A model generated the notes under the pieces. It saw nothing but the letters and a program-made list of their open reading frames with translations, did not search any database and had not been told where the DNA came from. Below, one piece after another: positions 22,489 through 34,031 of a stretch of DNA of 64,000 nt. This stretch comes from Acephala macrosclerotiorum (Eukaryota; Ascomycota; Leotiomycetes; Helotiales; Mollisiaceae): positions 496,001 through 560,000 of the forward strand of contig MU119210.1 of NCBI GenBank assembly GCA_014904845.1, read 5' to 3'. Each line of letters opens with the position of its first letter. Within the stretch, counting starts at the first letter, position 1. The position numbers and the translations under genes are program-made.

Positions 22489-22691
22489 TGAAGTGATGCG
22501 GCGGGGATCTGACGTTAAAATGGACGTTATTCAAAAGTCTTGAGACATTGATGTCTATGATACTAGCTGTACAGAGTCCAATTTAAAACTCTCGCATATG
22601 GCATGCTATGCACTTTCCGTCTTCAATGCTTTTCATGCTACTCAAACTCCAAAACACCAACACAATGCCCTCCTCCCACCCCATCTCCTGC

Positions 22692-25043
22692 TCACCAACT
22701 CAAAATCCTTAACCCGGACATAGCCAACAAAGCAAAATGCCCTCCAACAGTCGGCCTAGCCCTCAACGCAAACTCCCTCCCGACATTCCTCGGTGCCCCT
22801 GCACTCTTGACCACATAACGATCCGCAAACGGTGCATCATTCATTCCATTACTCGCATAAGCCCAAATATCATTAACCATCATATCCCTTGTCGTATTTG
22901 ACCCTGAAGCGGAAGCTGCGCCAGCAGTCCAGAGATTCCAGTCGGTTTTGGCCCACCATTGACGATCATCTAAGGCGACGCCGCCTTGCGAGCGGATATT
23001 GGGGTAGAAGGCGTTTTCTGTGGCGTAAGTTGAGGAGGGGAAGGTGGAGAGGTTTAGGAGGATGTCGGGAAAGAGGTTGAATGTTACTTTCCAGGTGTCT
23101 TCGAAAGACGTGGATGGGTATTCGAGTGTGAAGTGGGTTGCGTTGAGGGAGGTGGAGGTTGCGAGCCCGTCGGTGTAGAGGAGGTTGGCGTGAGCGTCGC
23201 CGAGTGTGGAGTAGTTGGTCAACCCGGAGAGGAGACCGAAGGCTTTGAGCCCTAGCGCTCCTTTCACAGCTAGGTTTGTCTCGTTGACTAACGGGCCTGC
23301 GGCATCGTTGGTTGATAGTTGGAGTGAGATATTCAGGCTGTTGTTAACGAGGTAGTCGGTGTAGCTTTGGAAGAGAGACATGTATTGGTTTGCCCAAGCT
23401 GTGTTGTTGCTTGCGAGAACGTAGGCGTAGGCGAGGATCATGAGGTTCCCTGTCTCCTCAATCGGCATTTCTTCTGCTTTCTGATTATCATGCCCGGTAG
23501 CGTTGGGGTAATTGCTGCCGATGTCATGAATTACAAAGGGACGTTTCCAGGCTCCAGCTGAGAGGTATTGGAGGACGGGATCGAGTAGAAGGCGAATCCA
23601 TTCTGGGTCCATGGCCCAATAGATGGGAAAGGCGGGAAAGATCACGTCGATGGTGTTAACATTCCCGTCGCTGGATATTTCTTTGATAAAGGCGAGGGTT
23701 TGACTGGTGTTGGTTGTGTTGGAAGGGATAACGAGGTCAATGCCGCCGTATGCTTGTCGCATTGAGAGGGCGACGATGTCTGAGTAGTTCGTTCCTGCTA
23801 CGGCTGTTGACTTGCTCACGACGTCTGAGTCTAGTCGTAGAGATTCGTCTTCGGCATCCTGTAGGTCGTCCAAGAAGTATGCGACGGCGTCGATTGTCTC
23901 TGGATACGATGCTCGATAGTATCCTGTGTATGGCCTGCCAAGGTAGTTGATCGCGTCTTCTCTCACATATCCAACAGCAAATGTCACCGCCGAATCTCCC
24001 TGGACTTGTCCAAGATCATGAGCGATTCCAATTACTCCGTTGGCAGCCCAATCTGGAGTCGCTCCTGTTAAGCTGCCTGCACTGGCGAAAGCTTGTCGCA
24101 CCGCCGCACGGTCTCCAGTCTGGATAGTGAGTTTCGAGGAGTTTGACGGTCTCGATGCAAGAATGACATCTCCCCATAGCGCCTGTTGCGTTTGCTGCGA
24201 ATATTTGGAAGTACCGACGGCAGACATCGAGAACATAGAAGTATTTGTGGTGCTGTTGAAGTTCCAGGCTGTATTGTCATCTTGTCCTGTCCAAGAGTCG
24301 TCGAGGTCCGTGTAAACTTGAACTGTATTTCCATTCTTGCTCGAGGCTGTGATTGTTAAATAACCTGGGCAGGTTAGTACATCTCTTTCGCAGAGTACTT
24401 GAGACTTACTGAAGGGCAGTGATTGCCGAAGATAGTTTGACGGAGAGACAGGCGATAGAAAGCCCAATGTCAAATTGGCATCTCCAGCTCGTAGTGTGAA
24501 ATACGTATGTGTCGATGTGAACTCTCCTTTCAGGACAGTAGCAGCTACAGTCCCATTCGCAGGTTTAGGAACGCCCATCAGACTATAAGTGACATTGTCG
24601 ACACGTGCCATTATACTCCATCCAAGACTTGCACCCGTCCAGAACTGAGGAGAAGAATAAGGGAGATTCCCTACCAAACCTCCTGGAATCCATGTTGACA
24701 GATAAGGAGACCGTACTGCTAACGGATACGAGGCAGGCTGGATTGGAAGATGTATGAAGTTCGTGTTAGGATGAGTTGCAGCAGGCCGTCGACGAGTTTG
24801 TGTGTATGCCAGAAGGGTGATCAAAAGCACCAAAAGAGCAACAATGAGTACAATACAAGATATTCGCAAAGCTTTTGACTCGAAATAGAAAGTTTTGAAG
24901 CGTGAATATCTCGCCTTGAGAGAAGTCTGTTTGCTCTGTTCCAATCTGGTTGGCTCTTCAGGGTTTTCGTCAGCAGCTTCGACGACTGGCGTAACTGCCG
25001 CGTCTGCATCCTTCTTTCCCCAGAACATGCCCTTGAATCCCAT
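22692..25043 (-). CDS. gtaA: glutaminase A-like protein (DUF5127/DUF4965/DUF1793), membrane-anchored
   Basis: Exons 25043-24410 and 24364-22692, 768 residues. The 45-bp intron (24409-24365) has GTAAGT, a perfect TACTAAC branch site and CCCAG. It is in frame and stop-free, so an unspliced reading would insert 15 residues; splicing restores LPFSYLTITASS. Instead of a signal peptide the protein has a charged cytosolic head of about 55 residues and one TM helix (RISCIVLIVALLVLLITLLA), predicting a type II membrane protein. The ectodomain matches fungal GtaA-type proteins: SPYLSTWIPGG, FWTGASLGWS, YRASYPETIDAVAYFLDD, VIHDIGSNYPNATGHDNQK, GGVALDDRQWWAKTDWNLW. Many NxS/T sites. The family includes secreted glutaminases; activity of this anchored version is unverified. 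Confidence 0.88.
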   Translation of the reverse strand: MGFKGMFWGKKDADAAVTPVVEAADENPEEPTRLEQSKQTSLKARYSRFKTFYFESKALRISCIVLIVALLVLLITLLAYTQTRRRPAATHPNTNFIHLPIQPASYPLAVRSPYLSTWIPGGLVGNLPYSSPQFWTGASLGWSIMARVDNVTYSLMGVPKPANGTVAATVLKGEFTSTHTYFTLRAGDANLTLGFLSPVSPSNYLRQSLPFSKSQVLCERDVLTCPGYLTITASSKNGNTVQVYTDLDDSWTGQDDNTAWNFNSTTNTSMFSMSAVGTSKYSQQTQQALWGDVILASRPSNSSKLTIQTGDRAAVRQAFASAGSLTGATPDWAANGVIGIAHDLGQVQGDSAVTFAVGYVREDAINYLGRPYTGYYRASYPETIDAVAYFLDDLQDAEDESLRLDSDVVSKSTAVAGTNYSDIVALSMRQAYGGIDLVIPSNTTNTSQTLAFIKEISSDGNVNTIDVIFPAFPIYWAMDPEWIRLLLDPVLQYLSAGAWKRPFVIHDIGSNYPNATGHDNQKAEEMPIEETGNLMILAYAYVLASNNTAWANQYMSLFQSYTDYLVNNSLNISLQLSTNDAAGPLVNETNLAVKGALGLKAFGLLSGLTNYSTLGDAHANLLYTDGLATSTSLNATHFTLEYPSTSFEDTWKVTFNLFPDILLNLSTFPSSTYATENAFYPNIRSQGGVALDDRQWWAKTDWNLWTAGAASASGSNTTRDMMVNDIWAYASNGMNDAPFADRYVVKSAGAPRNVGREFALRARPTVGGHFALLAMSGLRILSW

Positions 25044-25289
25044 TTCTCCCCCAGGAAAATGAAAGAATTAAAAACAATGTAAAAACACCATCGAAACCAG
25101 CCTGATGTAGTTTTGAAGACAGATCAATGAGCTATAAACATTTGGAATGTCACCATTCTGGACTTTCCAAACCTTCACAGCGCATTGCAGCGGGTGACAG
25201 GCAGCTGCACAGCCCCCGAAAAAGGTGGAGTATTGGGAAAGTTGGGCCAGCGGGGACATCTGGGTATTTTGCAGTGGACCGCCCAATAA

Positions 25290-25572
25290 CGAGCCTGGGA
25301 TCATAAGTCTGTGCTTTTCAGGCTATTTTCAGGCTACTTTTTCGCGAAGAACTTCAAAGTCTATGCCGTTACTTAAAAAGTATAAAACAACTACAAATTA
25401 AAATATTTTAAGACTATAGTTTATTATTCGACAAAAGCTAAAGTATCTTTTTACAAATTAATTAAGTATATTTATATTTTGATTCAAAAGTCGATATTCA
25501 GTTTCAGCGTTCATTTGTTAGCGAAAAGCCCTGAAAAGCCCTGAAAAGCACAGACTTTTGATCCCAGGCTCG
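25290..25572. mobile_element. MITE with about 47-bp terminal inverted repeats and TAA target duplication
   Basis: The left end CGAGCCTGGGATCATAAGTC (25290) is mirrored by the reverse complement of the right end, which finishes GATCCCAGGCTCG at 25572. Similarity continues inward for about 47 bp or more through iterated TTTTCAGG-GCT units. The interior is AT-rich and non-coding. Identical TAA triplets flank both ends (25287-25289 and 25573-25575). A 3-bp TWA duplication is typical of PIF/Harbinger-like elements, though a TA-based reading cannot be excluded. At 283 bp with no ORF it is non-autonomous. It lies 246 bp upstream of the glutaminase-like start codon. Confidence 0.8.
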
Positions 25573-25575
25573 TAA

Positions 25576-27924
25576 GAGAAACTTTGATGGACACCTCGAA
25601 AGCGTACACGTGCGCTGTGCTTTCGAAACGCGCTTTGCTCTGAGAATCGGAGAATGTGGATGCGATAAAGATCTCGAGACTAGAGAGCCGCAGACCTCGG
25701 TCTGTCGCATTGTTTGGATGTCTGCACAGATGCGGAGGTTTCAAGCTTGGATGTTTGATCTTGAGATGAGAAACAAAAAATAGGACCCGCTGGAAGGAGT
25801 TCCTACACGTGACACAGAACTTTCTAAATGTTCTTGAATTTAGTGAAAAGATATGTTTAATGTGACGAGAAGCTAGAGAAACCTTTAGGATGCCATGTCG
25901 AAGATTCGGGCTGAGTGAAGGGATTTTACATGATTTAGTCCCACAAAAGGAAATCAGCACTGAATTCTCACGTTTCCGAGGTTCCAGGCTTGTCAATACA
26001 CTCAAAAAAGCCAAACTCCATTCTATGCATCCGCGCTCGTAGACCTCGATACAGTAATAGGAAAATAGGGGAGGATAGGGGGCATTGTAGGTGAGAAGCA
26101 TGCATGACTCAGCGGCCGAGGCAGTACGCGATGTTTCGCGTCGTGCTGTACTTCAACGTCCCGATTTCATGAAGTGCGTTGGCGTTTGAAATGCCCCAAA
26201 CATGGGCAATTTGTCAAATGTGCTTCGAGGATTCGAAGTTAGGGCTGGAGGAGCGTGCGGTTATGGAAAAGAATGAGTTCCTGAAGATGGGACTGTAGTT
26301 GAAACAGCGACTCGATTATTGGTAAATCGCCTTGATCACCAGTGGCAGACACTTGCTAATTGGTTGCAATGCAGTCTCTCGAGGAAGCGTTAGACTAGGA
26401 ACGTGAGTCGTGGATGCATGACAGGTGCTCTGAGCTGGCATACGGATGTGCGATGGCGACAATCGTTCGAGACGAATGCGAACATCGACCGCGATGCATA
26501 TTCGGATGCTCGAGCGGAATTGCGCTGGATGCTTGGGAACAGTCATACTTAATACAAGGGAGGAATTGGAAGATGGCTGGATGGCAGCAGGTTGGTGGGA
26601 GGTTTCGGGACTATGTTCAGGGGAACAGAAGGGCATACGGGGGTTCTTATACCTTTTCATGCTGAGGACAGAATGTCGATTTGGAATACACGGTGATGGC
26701 CTAGGACTGGGACATCATGATTGAGCACGGAATCTTTGGAGATAAAATTGATGGAGTGGGCAGGTGAGCTGCTGCTCCTGCTTGGATTGTCGCGAGGGGG
26801 AAGAGGTAAACTGTATTAGTTCCTTGTCTTGTTGCTATACTCTGTTTTGCTCAATCCTTTGCTTCTGCTTTTACCCCCTGTTGACGACATTTCCAAATCA
26901 AATTTCATTAGCTGTCTTTAGAAGTGGTTCTAGTAGTTCATGATGGAAGGTCTCTCGTGCTGCTGTGTAGCGATGCATTTGACTGCTGCTGAACGTTGTC
27001 AAGTTTACTTCGTCCTTATTCCAAAGCAGCACCGAGAGACAACGTGTTTTGTTGACATCAAGCCTCGGGTTGACGAGACTATTGATGATCCAACAACAGA
27101 AACGCCTGAAGCCCAACTTCAGTGTTGAGCATATATTGCGGGTCAAGGCTGTCGAGATCTCTGACACCTGATGCCGCCCATTTTTCGCTCTCTTGTTTCT
27201 TTCGGATGAAAACTCTCAGTTTCAGAGATGGCAGGCTTGCCATCCTTCTTTAGACAGCAATTTGTAGAGCTTGATGTTATATGCGTCTTTATTGAGATGA
27301 TTTTATGAATGATTTATGATGGATAATGAGCTTCCATTTGCTTGCTTCGACGTCACTTAGACGAAGTATTCTAGGTTCGGGGAGTAGCCTCGCTTAGCCT
27401 TCATTGGAGTTGAGAATTCTTTGCACCCGAGAACGAGATCTTCTACTACAAGTTCAACTTTGTCTTAACTCTTTTGCAAGTGGGCTCAAGTCTCCTTACC
27501 CGCAGCCTTGTCTATTCAACGGCTTGTCCCCAAGTCAGAATAGCTTCATATGTGGTCGACTGGAGCCTTGTGGGTTGTTCGCTTCACATGCTAAGGGCCA
27601 GTCGCTAAAGGCTCCCCTCTGCAACTATTTAATCTCCAACCGACCCCCTTCTTCCTTCTTCTTTCCTCAACTCTACAACCTCTTCCTACCTCCTCCCACC
27701 TCCTCGATCTCTTTACCCTTGCCCTTCACTTTTCTCTTCCTTCAACCTACCTTAAACAGTGGCACTGATCTTTACCGCAACCTCGAGAACTTCGGAGGTC
27801 TTAAAGCTCAGCTACCCCAACCTCAAGCCTTTGCCTACCTAACGCACCTTACCCTCTGAGTCGATCTGCCTTCACGCCACCTTCAACCACCAACACAACA
27901 AGATCGGCATGACTATTACCAGCT
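25576..27924. other. long intergenic region ending in the SNF2-gene leader
   Basis: No gene is supported for 2.3 kb. A 196-codon minus frame (25511-26101) overlaps the MITE and has no domain. 27640-27740 is CT-rich, typical of a fungal leader, and precedes the SNF2 start; the 151-codon frame there (27404-27859) is Pro/Leu/Ser low complexity. Confidence 0.5.
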
Positions 27925-27941
27925 ATGTCGTCTCCCAATGA
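27909..27941 (+). promoter_or_regulatory. overlapping upstream ORF of the SNF2 gene
   Basis: An ATG 16 bases before the main start opens a ten-codon frame (MTITSYVVSQ, stop at 27939-27941) that overlaps the main ORF in another frame. Such a uORF would lower main-frame initiation unless leaky scanning occurs. It only matters if the transcript starts upstream of 27909, which I cannot see. Confidence 0.45.
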
Positions 27942-30900
27942 ATACAACGAGCATTTGGACAAGCTTCGGCCCTCAGACCATTCGTTGTCCGTTGCCAGCG
28001 GCACCCAAGGTACGCCGATAAGCTCTCATTGCCTTTTCTACCCAAGCTGCAATTTCTCCTTCAAAGCCTCAACTTTGCCTCCTTTGCTCCCCCCGAGTCT
28101 GTCTCGAACTGCTCATCTTCACACTTTGCTAGAGATCGATCTAAAGGACTTGACTGTCATGCGATCTTAGCTCTTAGTTGAGTCTAATTTCACTATTGAA
28201 ACTGACAGTGGGGTCTCATGAGCAACAATTTTGGGATTCAAAATGTCCAAATCTGGCTGGTAGATCAAACTAACGTCGATTGCAGTGCCTAATCAAATTC
28301 CCGACCTCGATCAACATCTCCAAATGGATGAGCAAATGTTGCCTCAGACCGCTCCAGACCCGAACTCAATCACCGGGCTAGGGCAGGACATTGAAGACTT
28401 CTTTTCAGAAAACCCAGCAGAAGCAGCCCGTGAGTCGGAACAAGCTGCGATGGACCGAGAGGCCAATGAAGACGACTTCGAAGGTGGTGCTGTTTCGGGA
28501 GACGAGGCAGAGATGTTGGAGGAGTCTACTGCAATGGACGAGGAGAACGCAGCTGCTTCTGGTGGATCTCTCCTGCCTACGGCCGCCGTTCTTCCTGAAC
28601 AGTCTGAGCAACAGCTGGCCACCCCTCGCCCGACGGAATCTCCTGAAGCAAAGTCTGCACCACTTTCATCAGTCAATACTCCAAACGGAGCAGATATTGA
28701 AATGGGGAACACACCCCACTCAAACAAAGCTTCTGTCAAGCAGGAGCCTCGTATCGAGGAAGAGCCTGTTATTAAGCAGGAGCCTGTCTCGGTTACTGAC
28801 ATTAGGAGTGATGATGATGAAATATTCATGATCAAACCTCCAAGTCGAAGGACCTGGAATAGCAAGAACAAGACATCCGGAAGTCCCAAACCTGTCTCAA
28901 TTGTGGATGCTACTGGCGATACTGATGATGAAACAACTAGTATTCCAGTCAGGAATGGTGGTTTGCAGAAATTCCCAACTCCACCCGATGATGCAGAACT
29001 GATAGCAATGTTGCAACCAGTCATCGAGGAGGTGCGTCCAAACGGCCAGCTGCCCCAAAGAGAGCCCGAAGAACCAGCCCTGTTTGTTGATGGCAGCAAT
29101 CTTGAAGGCACTGCGCAGCAAGAAGATGCACAAGAAGAGAGAATTTACCACTCAAACGATGATTTTGAGGACGAAGACAATGTACGGGATGATCCGACCT
29201 ACACCCCCGATGGAGCTGCCCCAGCCCCCTCAAGCCATCGCGAACGCTCAGCTCCCAGTCAACGCAAGTCAGGAGGCAGTAAGCCCAAGACCGCAAGAGA
29301 ATGGCACAAGCGCCGACAAGCAAATTTGAAACCTTCGCAGCGCCGTGGTACAGCCTGGAAGCTGCAGGAACTTGAAAAACTGCATGAGAGAATCAAAGCT
29401 GGCACCCGAAAGAGAAAGGCTCCAAGACCAACCAATCAGCCAGATCGAAAGCGTGTTGATCCACGTGTATTCCTTGGAGGCGGTACTGATAATCCTGTGT
29501 CGCCACGACGTTCTGGTCGTGGAGGACAACCTCAGAACAGCAGCACAACAAAGAAGCATTGGTGGAAGATGTTCTTGGAACAGAACCATGGCATCGACTT
29601 GCACAAATCAACAAAGGACAAGAATATCCTACTCGAGAAGAGTAGGACCTTTGGATATAGGCGTATGGGGCCATCGGGCAAGTCGACATGGCGTTTGGCA
29701 GGCATGCCTACCAGTGAGTCACAAGTGCTTATCGATTCTGAGATGCTGATCATACCATAGCTCTCCTTCCTCATCAGGTGATTGGTGTTGCCTTCATGAC
29801 GGAACGAGAATGTTCTGAGGATGGACCCCGAGGTTCGATATGTGCTGATGACATGGTGAGTTTTGCCTTTGCTTTGTGTTGGTAGGATACTAAGCGTGAT
29901 CTAGGGTATGGGGAAGACTATTCAAACAATTGGGGTATGTCGTATCGCGACCCTTGATGAATATTGCTAATGAAGCAGGTTATGTATGCCAACCCACCTA
30001 GTCCAGAGCATGTCGCGGCGGGAAAGACGGCAACTTTGATAGTCGTTCCGAGCAGTATCGTAAGTCCCGAGTGTTTTATTGTTATTTTGTTACTAACAAC
30101 GTGTCAGCTAAAGCAATGGCTTGCAGAGTTGCAATTGCATGCTGGTGATTATGGTCAGAAGGTCCTTGAGTACCACTCAAGTGATGATAGTAACACCATT
30201 GCCAAGATGAAGATGCACGATATTGTCTTGACCACATATTGGGAGCTCTTCACGAGTCTTCCGCAACCAAGTAAACAGACCGTTCAAGATTGGATTGCCA
30301 TGAGGCCTAAGGTCGATCTCTTCAAGAAGTACCAACAATGGGTTGAAGACCATAAGGATCAGAAAGGCCCTTTACATCAAATCGATTGGTACCGGGTTAG
30401 TCGCGGATTGCTCGAAGACGTAACGATATGCTAACTCTGTTGTTTCCAGATTGTTCTTGATGAAGGAGTGCGTTTCTTCATTCTCGGTCGCTGGATCCCT
30501 GCTAACGTTCGCAGCACTACATCAAGAACTACATGAGCCGTACCAGTCGTGCTGCCGTTGACCTAGAAGGAGAACATCGACTTATTTTGAGCGGGGTAAG
30601 ACGCCATTAACCTTGTTTTCCTTTGGGACTCGAACTAACTTGGAAAGACACCTATCATGAATTCTTATGAGGGTATGTGGCCTCCTTGAAAACTGAATGA
30701 ATGCCGCTCACTCGTTCCAGAATTCCATCCGCTGCTTCGTTTTCTGCGAGAGCCTATTACCTACAACATGCCCCACGAAGAGTATTGTCTATTGGTGCAC
30801 ATCCACTTCCCAAGGCTAATAATCCGTAGATTCGAAGAGAAATTCTGTGGAGAGCCAACTGATGTGCGTATTGCTGCTACTTTTCTGGCCACGATAACTG

Positions 30901-32859
30901 ACAATTTTCGCAGGAGGAAGCTGTACAAGCTCTGTCGATTCTCATCTCCGACTTGATCATTCAGTAAGTAAACGGAAATCGTCTCTACTTGCTATATTTT
31001 GATGCATTTGCTGACGATGTCGCAACAGTAGAACTATGAAGGACGAGCTGTTTGATAGGCCTATTATTCCACTTCCGAAAGACCACAGATCTGTCACCGG
31101 ACTCGTGGCTCAGAAGCCGGAGCTCATTCTAATGGGCGCTTTCGTAAGACGTCTCCACGAACTCAAGCTGCAGACATTTGAGCAGCGCGATGAAAGACGA
31201 CGATTGAAGCATCCATTTGCGAATCTTACCCGTCAGAGACAGTAAGCTAATCACGCTTTGAGGAGTGAGTGAGACTCTAACCTCAATAGATTGTCAGCTA
31301 GTCCAGATATCGTATCTCGACAGATCATTGTTAGTCCAAGATCAACTCAAAGCGAATTGCTGCTAATTCAAAACAGGCTGTGTTTTCGGTCGCTGAACTC
31401 GAAGACCTTCGAGGAATGATGAAACGCTTGCGGAAGTCGAAGTCGAAGAAAGACATGGCACATATGCTACATTCTCGTGAGCGTTCTATGATCCAGCTCA
31501 TCCCCTTTCTATCCTACTGACATTTCTTAGGACTCAAGTTGTGGATTCAGGAGAAGAAGTCAGGCGTCTACACGAATGCTGCTCCAGAGGACGACGACGA
31601 ACTTGTTTGCGTGAGATGCAAGATGCCTGGAGATCCACTTTACACCCTGAAGAATTGCAAGCACATTTTCTGCGACCCTTGTCTCCAGGAATGTGTCATC
31701 AGAGACACTGATGATTTCGATAACGATGTAAGATCCGCAAAGCTTCGATATTCCTCTGCTTACTTGATGCAGATTTTGCGCTGTCCCAAATGTGGAAAGG
31801 ACTTCAAGCAGGACGATCCTAAGCCTATTATTCCCAAGGGTGCAAAGCAAGCGAAGTCGAACGCAGTCAAGACTGCCATCGGCAAAGGCAAGGATGCTCG
31901 AAAGTTTCGGCCGATGCCTGCTCCAAACCAGTTATGCTATGCGCGCTGGCTTGAAAAGTTCGACCAAGGCAAAATCGACCTCTTGCCGAGCGCTAAGCTG
32001 TTAGGAATTAGAGAGCAAGTCAAGAAGTGGCTCAAGGAAGCTCCGAAACAAAAGATAATTGTTTTCACACAATTCAGACCCTTTCAAACTATGGTAGGCT
32101 GTTCGCTGGAACAGCTGCGAATCAAGTTTGTCTACCTCTCGGTGAGCTCAAATGACTCGAGTCCAGGCACATTTTCTAACATATGTGTCAGGGCGACATG
32201 AGCAAAGACCAACGTAAAAAGGCGTTGAAGATTTTCAGAGAGGATGGCTCTGTAAATGTCATGATTGCAGGTCTAAAGTGTGGTGGATTGGGACTGAACC
32301 TCGCCTTCGCCAATCGTGTCATCATCGCGTAAGTATATTCCTCTCGCTGAAGCTGTATAAACTGACAGGCTTAGGGAAATGTGGTGGAACACTTGCATGT
32401 AAGTTCTCTCGCTACGAATTGTCCCAATAATCAATAACGATTATCATCTAGTGACAGTCAAGCATTTGGTCGTGTTTTCCGGCTGGGCCAACTGGAAGAG
32501 ACTTATTACGTCAAGGCGTCTGTCAATGAGACAATTGACCAAAGACTTCTTCTTGTTTGTGAGTGCTAATCAATCACAAGCAGAAGAGATTGCGCTAATT
32601 TCAACCAGTGCAGAGAAAGAAGGCAACAGCTATTAGTAAAGCCATGCAGGATGACTTGAATGCCGAGGAACTTGAAGAAGTAGTGAGTGCTGGTAGTGAT
32701 GGTGAGCGTCGTCAAAATCCCGGGAAACCAACGGAACTAATACATCCTGTAGAAACATTTGAAGAATTTCTCGCTCGTGAGGGCGCCGACATCCAGCCCG
32801 ATTATTCCGGAGCTACTGGAGAGGGTTTCCTTGATGGTGATGACTCTGACTCTGATTAA
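27925..32859 (+). CDS. SNF2-family ATPase with inserted RING finger (Rad5/Rad16/HLTF-type)
   Basis: Nuclear DNA translocase and probable E3 ligase, 1252 residues in 20 exons: 27925-28009, 28286-29713, 29761-29855, 29905-29934, 29979-30059, 30108-30395, 30450-30467, 30515-30595, 30648-30672, 30721-30781, 30830-30863, 30914-30963, 31029-31241, 31290-31329, 31377-31476, 31531-32141, 32192-32328, 32375-32398, 32452-32558, 32609-32859. The first 500 residues are acidic and disordered with repeated VKQEP/IKQEP phrases resembling SUMO-consensus patches. Motif I is ADDMGMGKTIQTIG (about 533-546), motif II DEGH (about 673-676), then KNYMSRTSRA and TPIMNS. A C3HC4 RING (CVRCKMPGDP...CKHIFCDPC...CPKC, about 903-965) sits between the helicase lobes. 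Motif VI is QAFGRVFRLGQ. The RING-in-SNF2 layout suggests DNA-damage tolerance, nucleotide excision repair or SUMO-targeted ubiquitination; the orthologue is not assigned. Confidence 0.9.
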
Positions 32860-34031
32860 TTTTGGAGATCGAAGAACCTATGAACATTCTGCTCCTACCA
32901 ATGGACCGAGCCTACAAAGCATTTTTAAGGATCATGATGGTTCTTGAGAGCATTTGCTGGCTCTTGCACCTGGTGTACAGGTCCGCTTTCACTCTGATTC
33001 TCTAGATGAAGTAATTTCTCCTGCTTCCGATTACAATGACAAGAATACTGACCTTTCTAGCATACTTGAGAAATCTCGAGCACGATCATCTGAGGATACT
33101 CGAAGACTCCTCTTTCTCAACACTTTACGAAATATCTTTAGATCCATAGCCGCGAACCTCCTGGCGATGATTCAATCACACCCGTCCTCGATCGCAGCTG
33201 GTGGTATCACCCAAAAGTACCTCACACAACAAACATACTAAATTCATCATGGCTTGGCTACTGCACAATCATAGAAAGAGGAAAATAGAGGGAGAGCTTC
33301 GCAGTAATTAGCCACCATAGATTGCCTTGATTTTAGAGCAGATCTTCTCAAAGTCCGAGAGGACTGGGAAATCTCAAACAATAGACGAAAAATTCACAAA
33401 ATACCAAGGACCTCCTTCCTCATGCACATGTGATTTTCTTCGCGGGAAGTGGGTTCCGCACAAAGTGACTATTTGGTGTTGGGCTGAGTCAAAAAATGCA
33501 TCGTCTGAAAGGACATTGCGAAAGAAGGGCTTCTCACTTGAGTATTGAGACGATGCGCGAACATGCATCATCTGAGAAGTTATGAAAGAAGGGCTTTCCG
33601 CTCAAATGGGTGTTGGAAAGGATGAACTTGGGACGCTGGGACATTGTGTTCTCGTCCTGCACGATGTCTTGTGCGAACAGTGAGGTAGTGATGTTAGAGA
33701 CGAGTTGCAGGCTCGCATGCATCTGAAAGCACAGGCGAGAACGAGGAATCTATTTCGCTCAATAGAGCAGTTGTGATGTTATCGCTAGAGCTGTTTGAGA
33801 CTTGATGTCGAGGGATCAAGTGGAACCTCTACAGCAGATCGTACGAGTCCTCCGCGTTGTTGTGGGAGATGCTCGCGGTTTTTGAATGCTCGTGGGGAAG
33901 GAAAGGGGTACCGAACATAGAGTGGGGGTGACTAGTCTTAATTGGGAATAGCGTAGACCTCGACTTTCTCCTTCCCTGAGCAACCATTTCAAGTCATCAA
34001 TCATAGAGTCAAGGACATTTCGCCAGCAGAA
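32860..34031. other. intergenic with a two-copy imperfect repeat
   Basis: 33497-33545 and 33564-33609 are diverged copies of a roughly 48-bp unit (TGCATCRTCTGA... GAAAGAAGGGCTT). A 95-codon frame at 32954-33241 is not supported by any domain. No gene called. Confidence 0.5.

Noticed and set aside
25511..26101. 196-codon minus-strand open frame
   Set aside because: Its C-terminal end lies within the MITE and no domain or splice support is visible.
27404..27859. 151-codon plus-strand open frame upstream of the SNF2 gene
   Set aside because: CT-rich leader giving Pro/Leu/Ser low complexity; no family.
28344..29111. 255-codon minus-strand open frame
   Set aside because: Antisense to the acidic head of the SNF2 gene; the Ser-rich translation is the complement of acidic codons.
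32954..33241. 95-codon plus-strand ORF after the SNF2 stop
   Set aside because: Not joined to the SNF2 frame and no recognisable motif.
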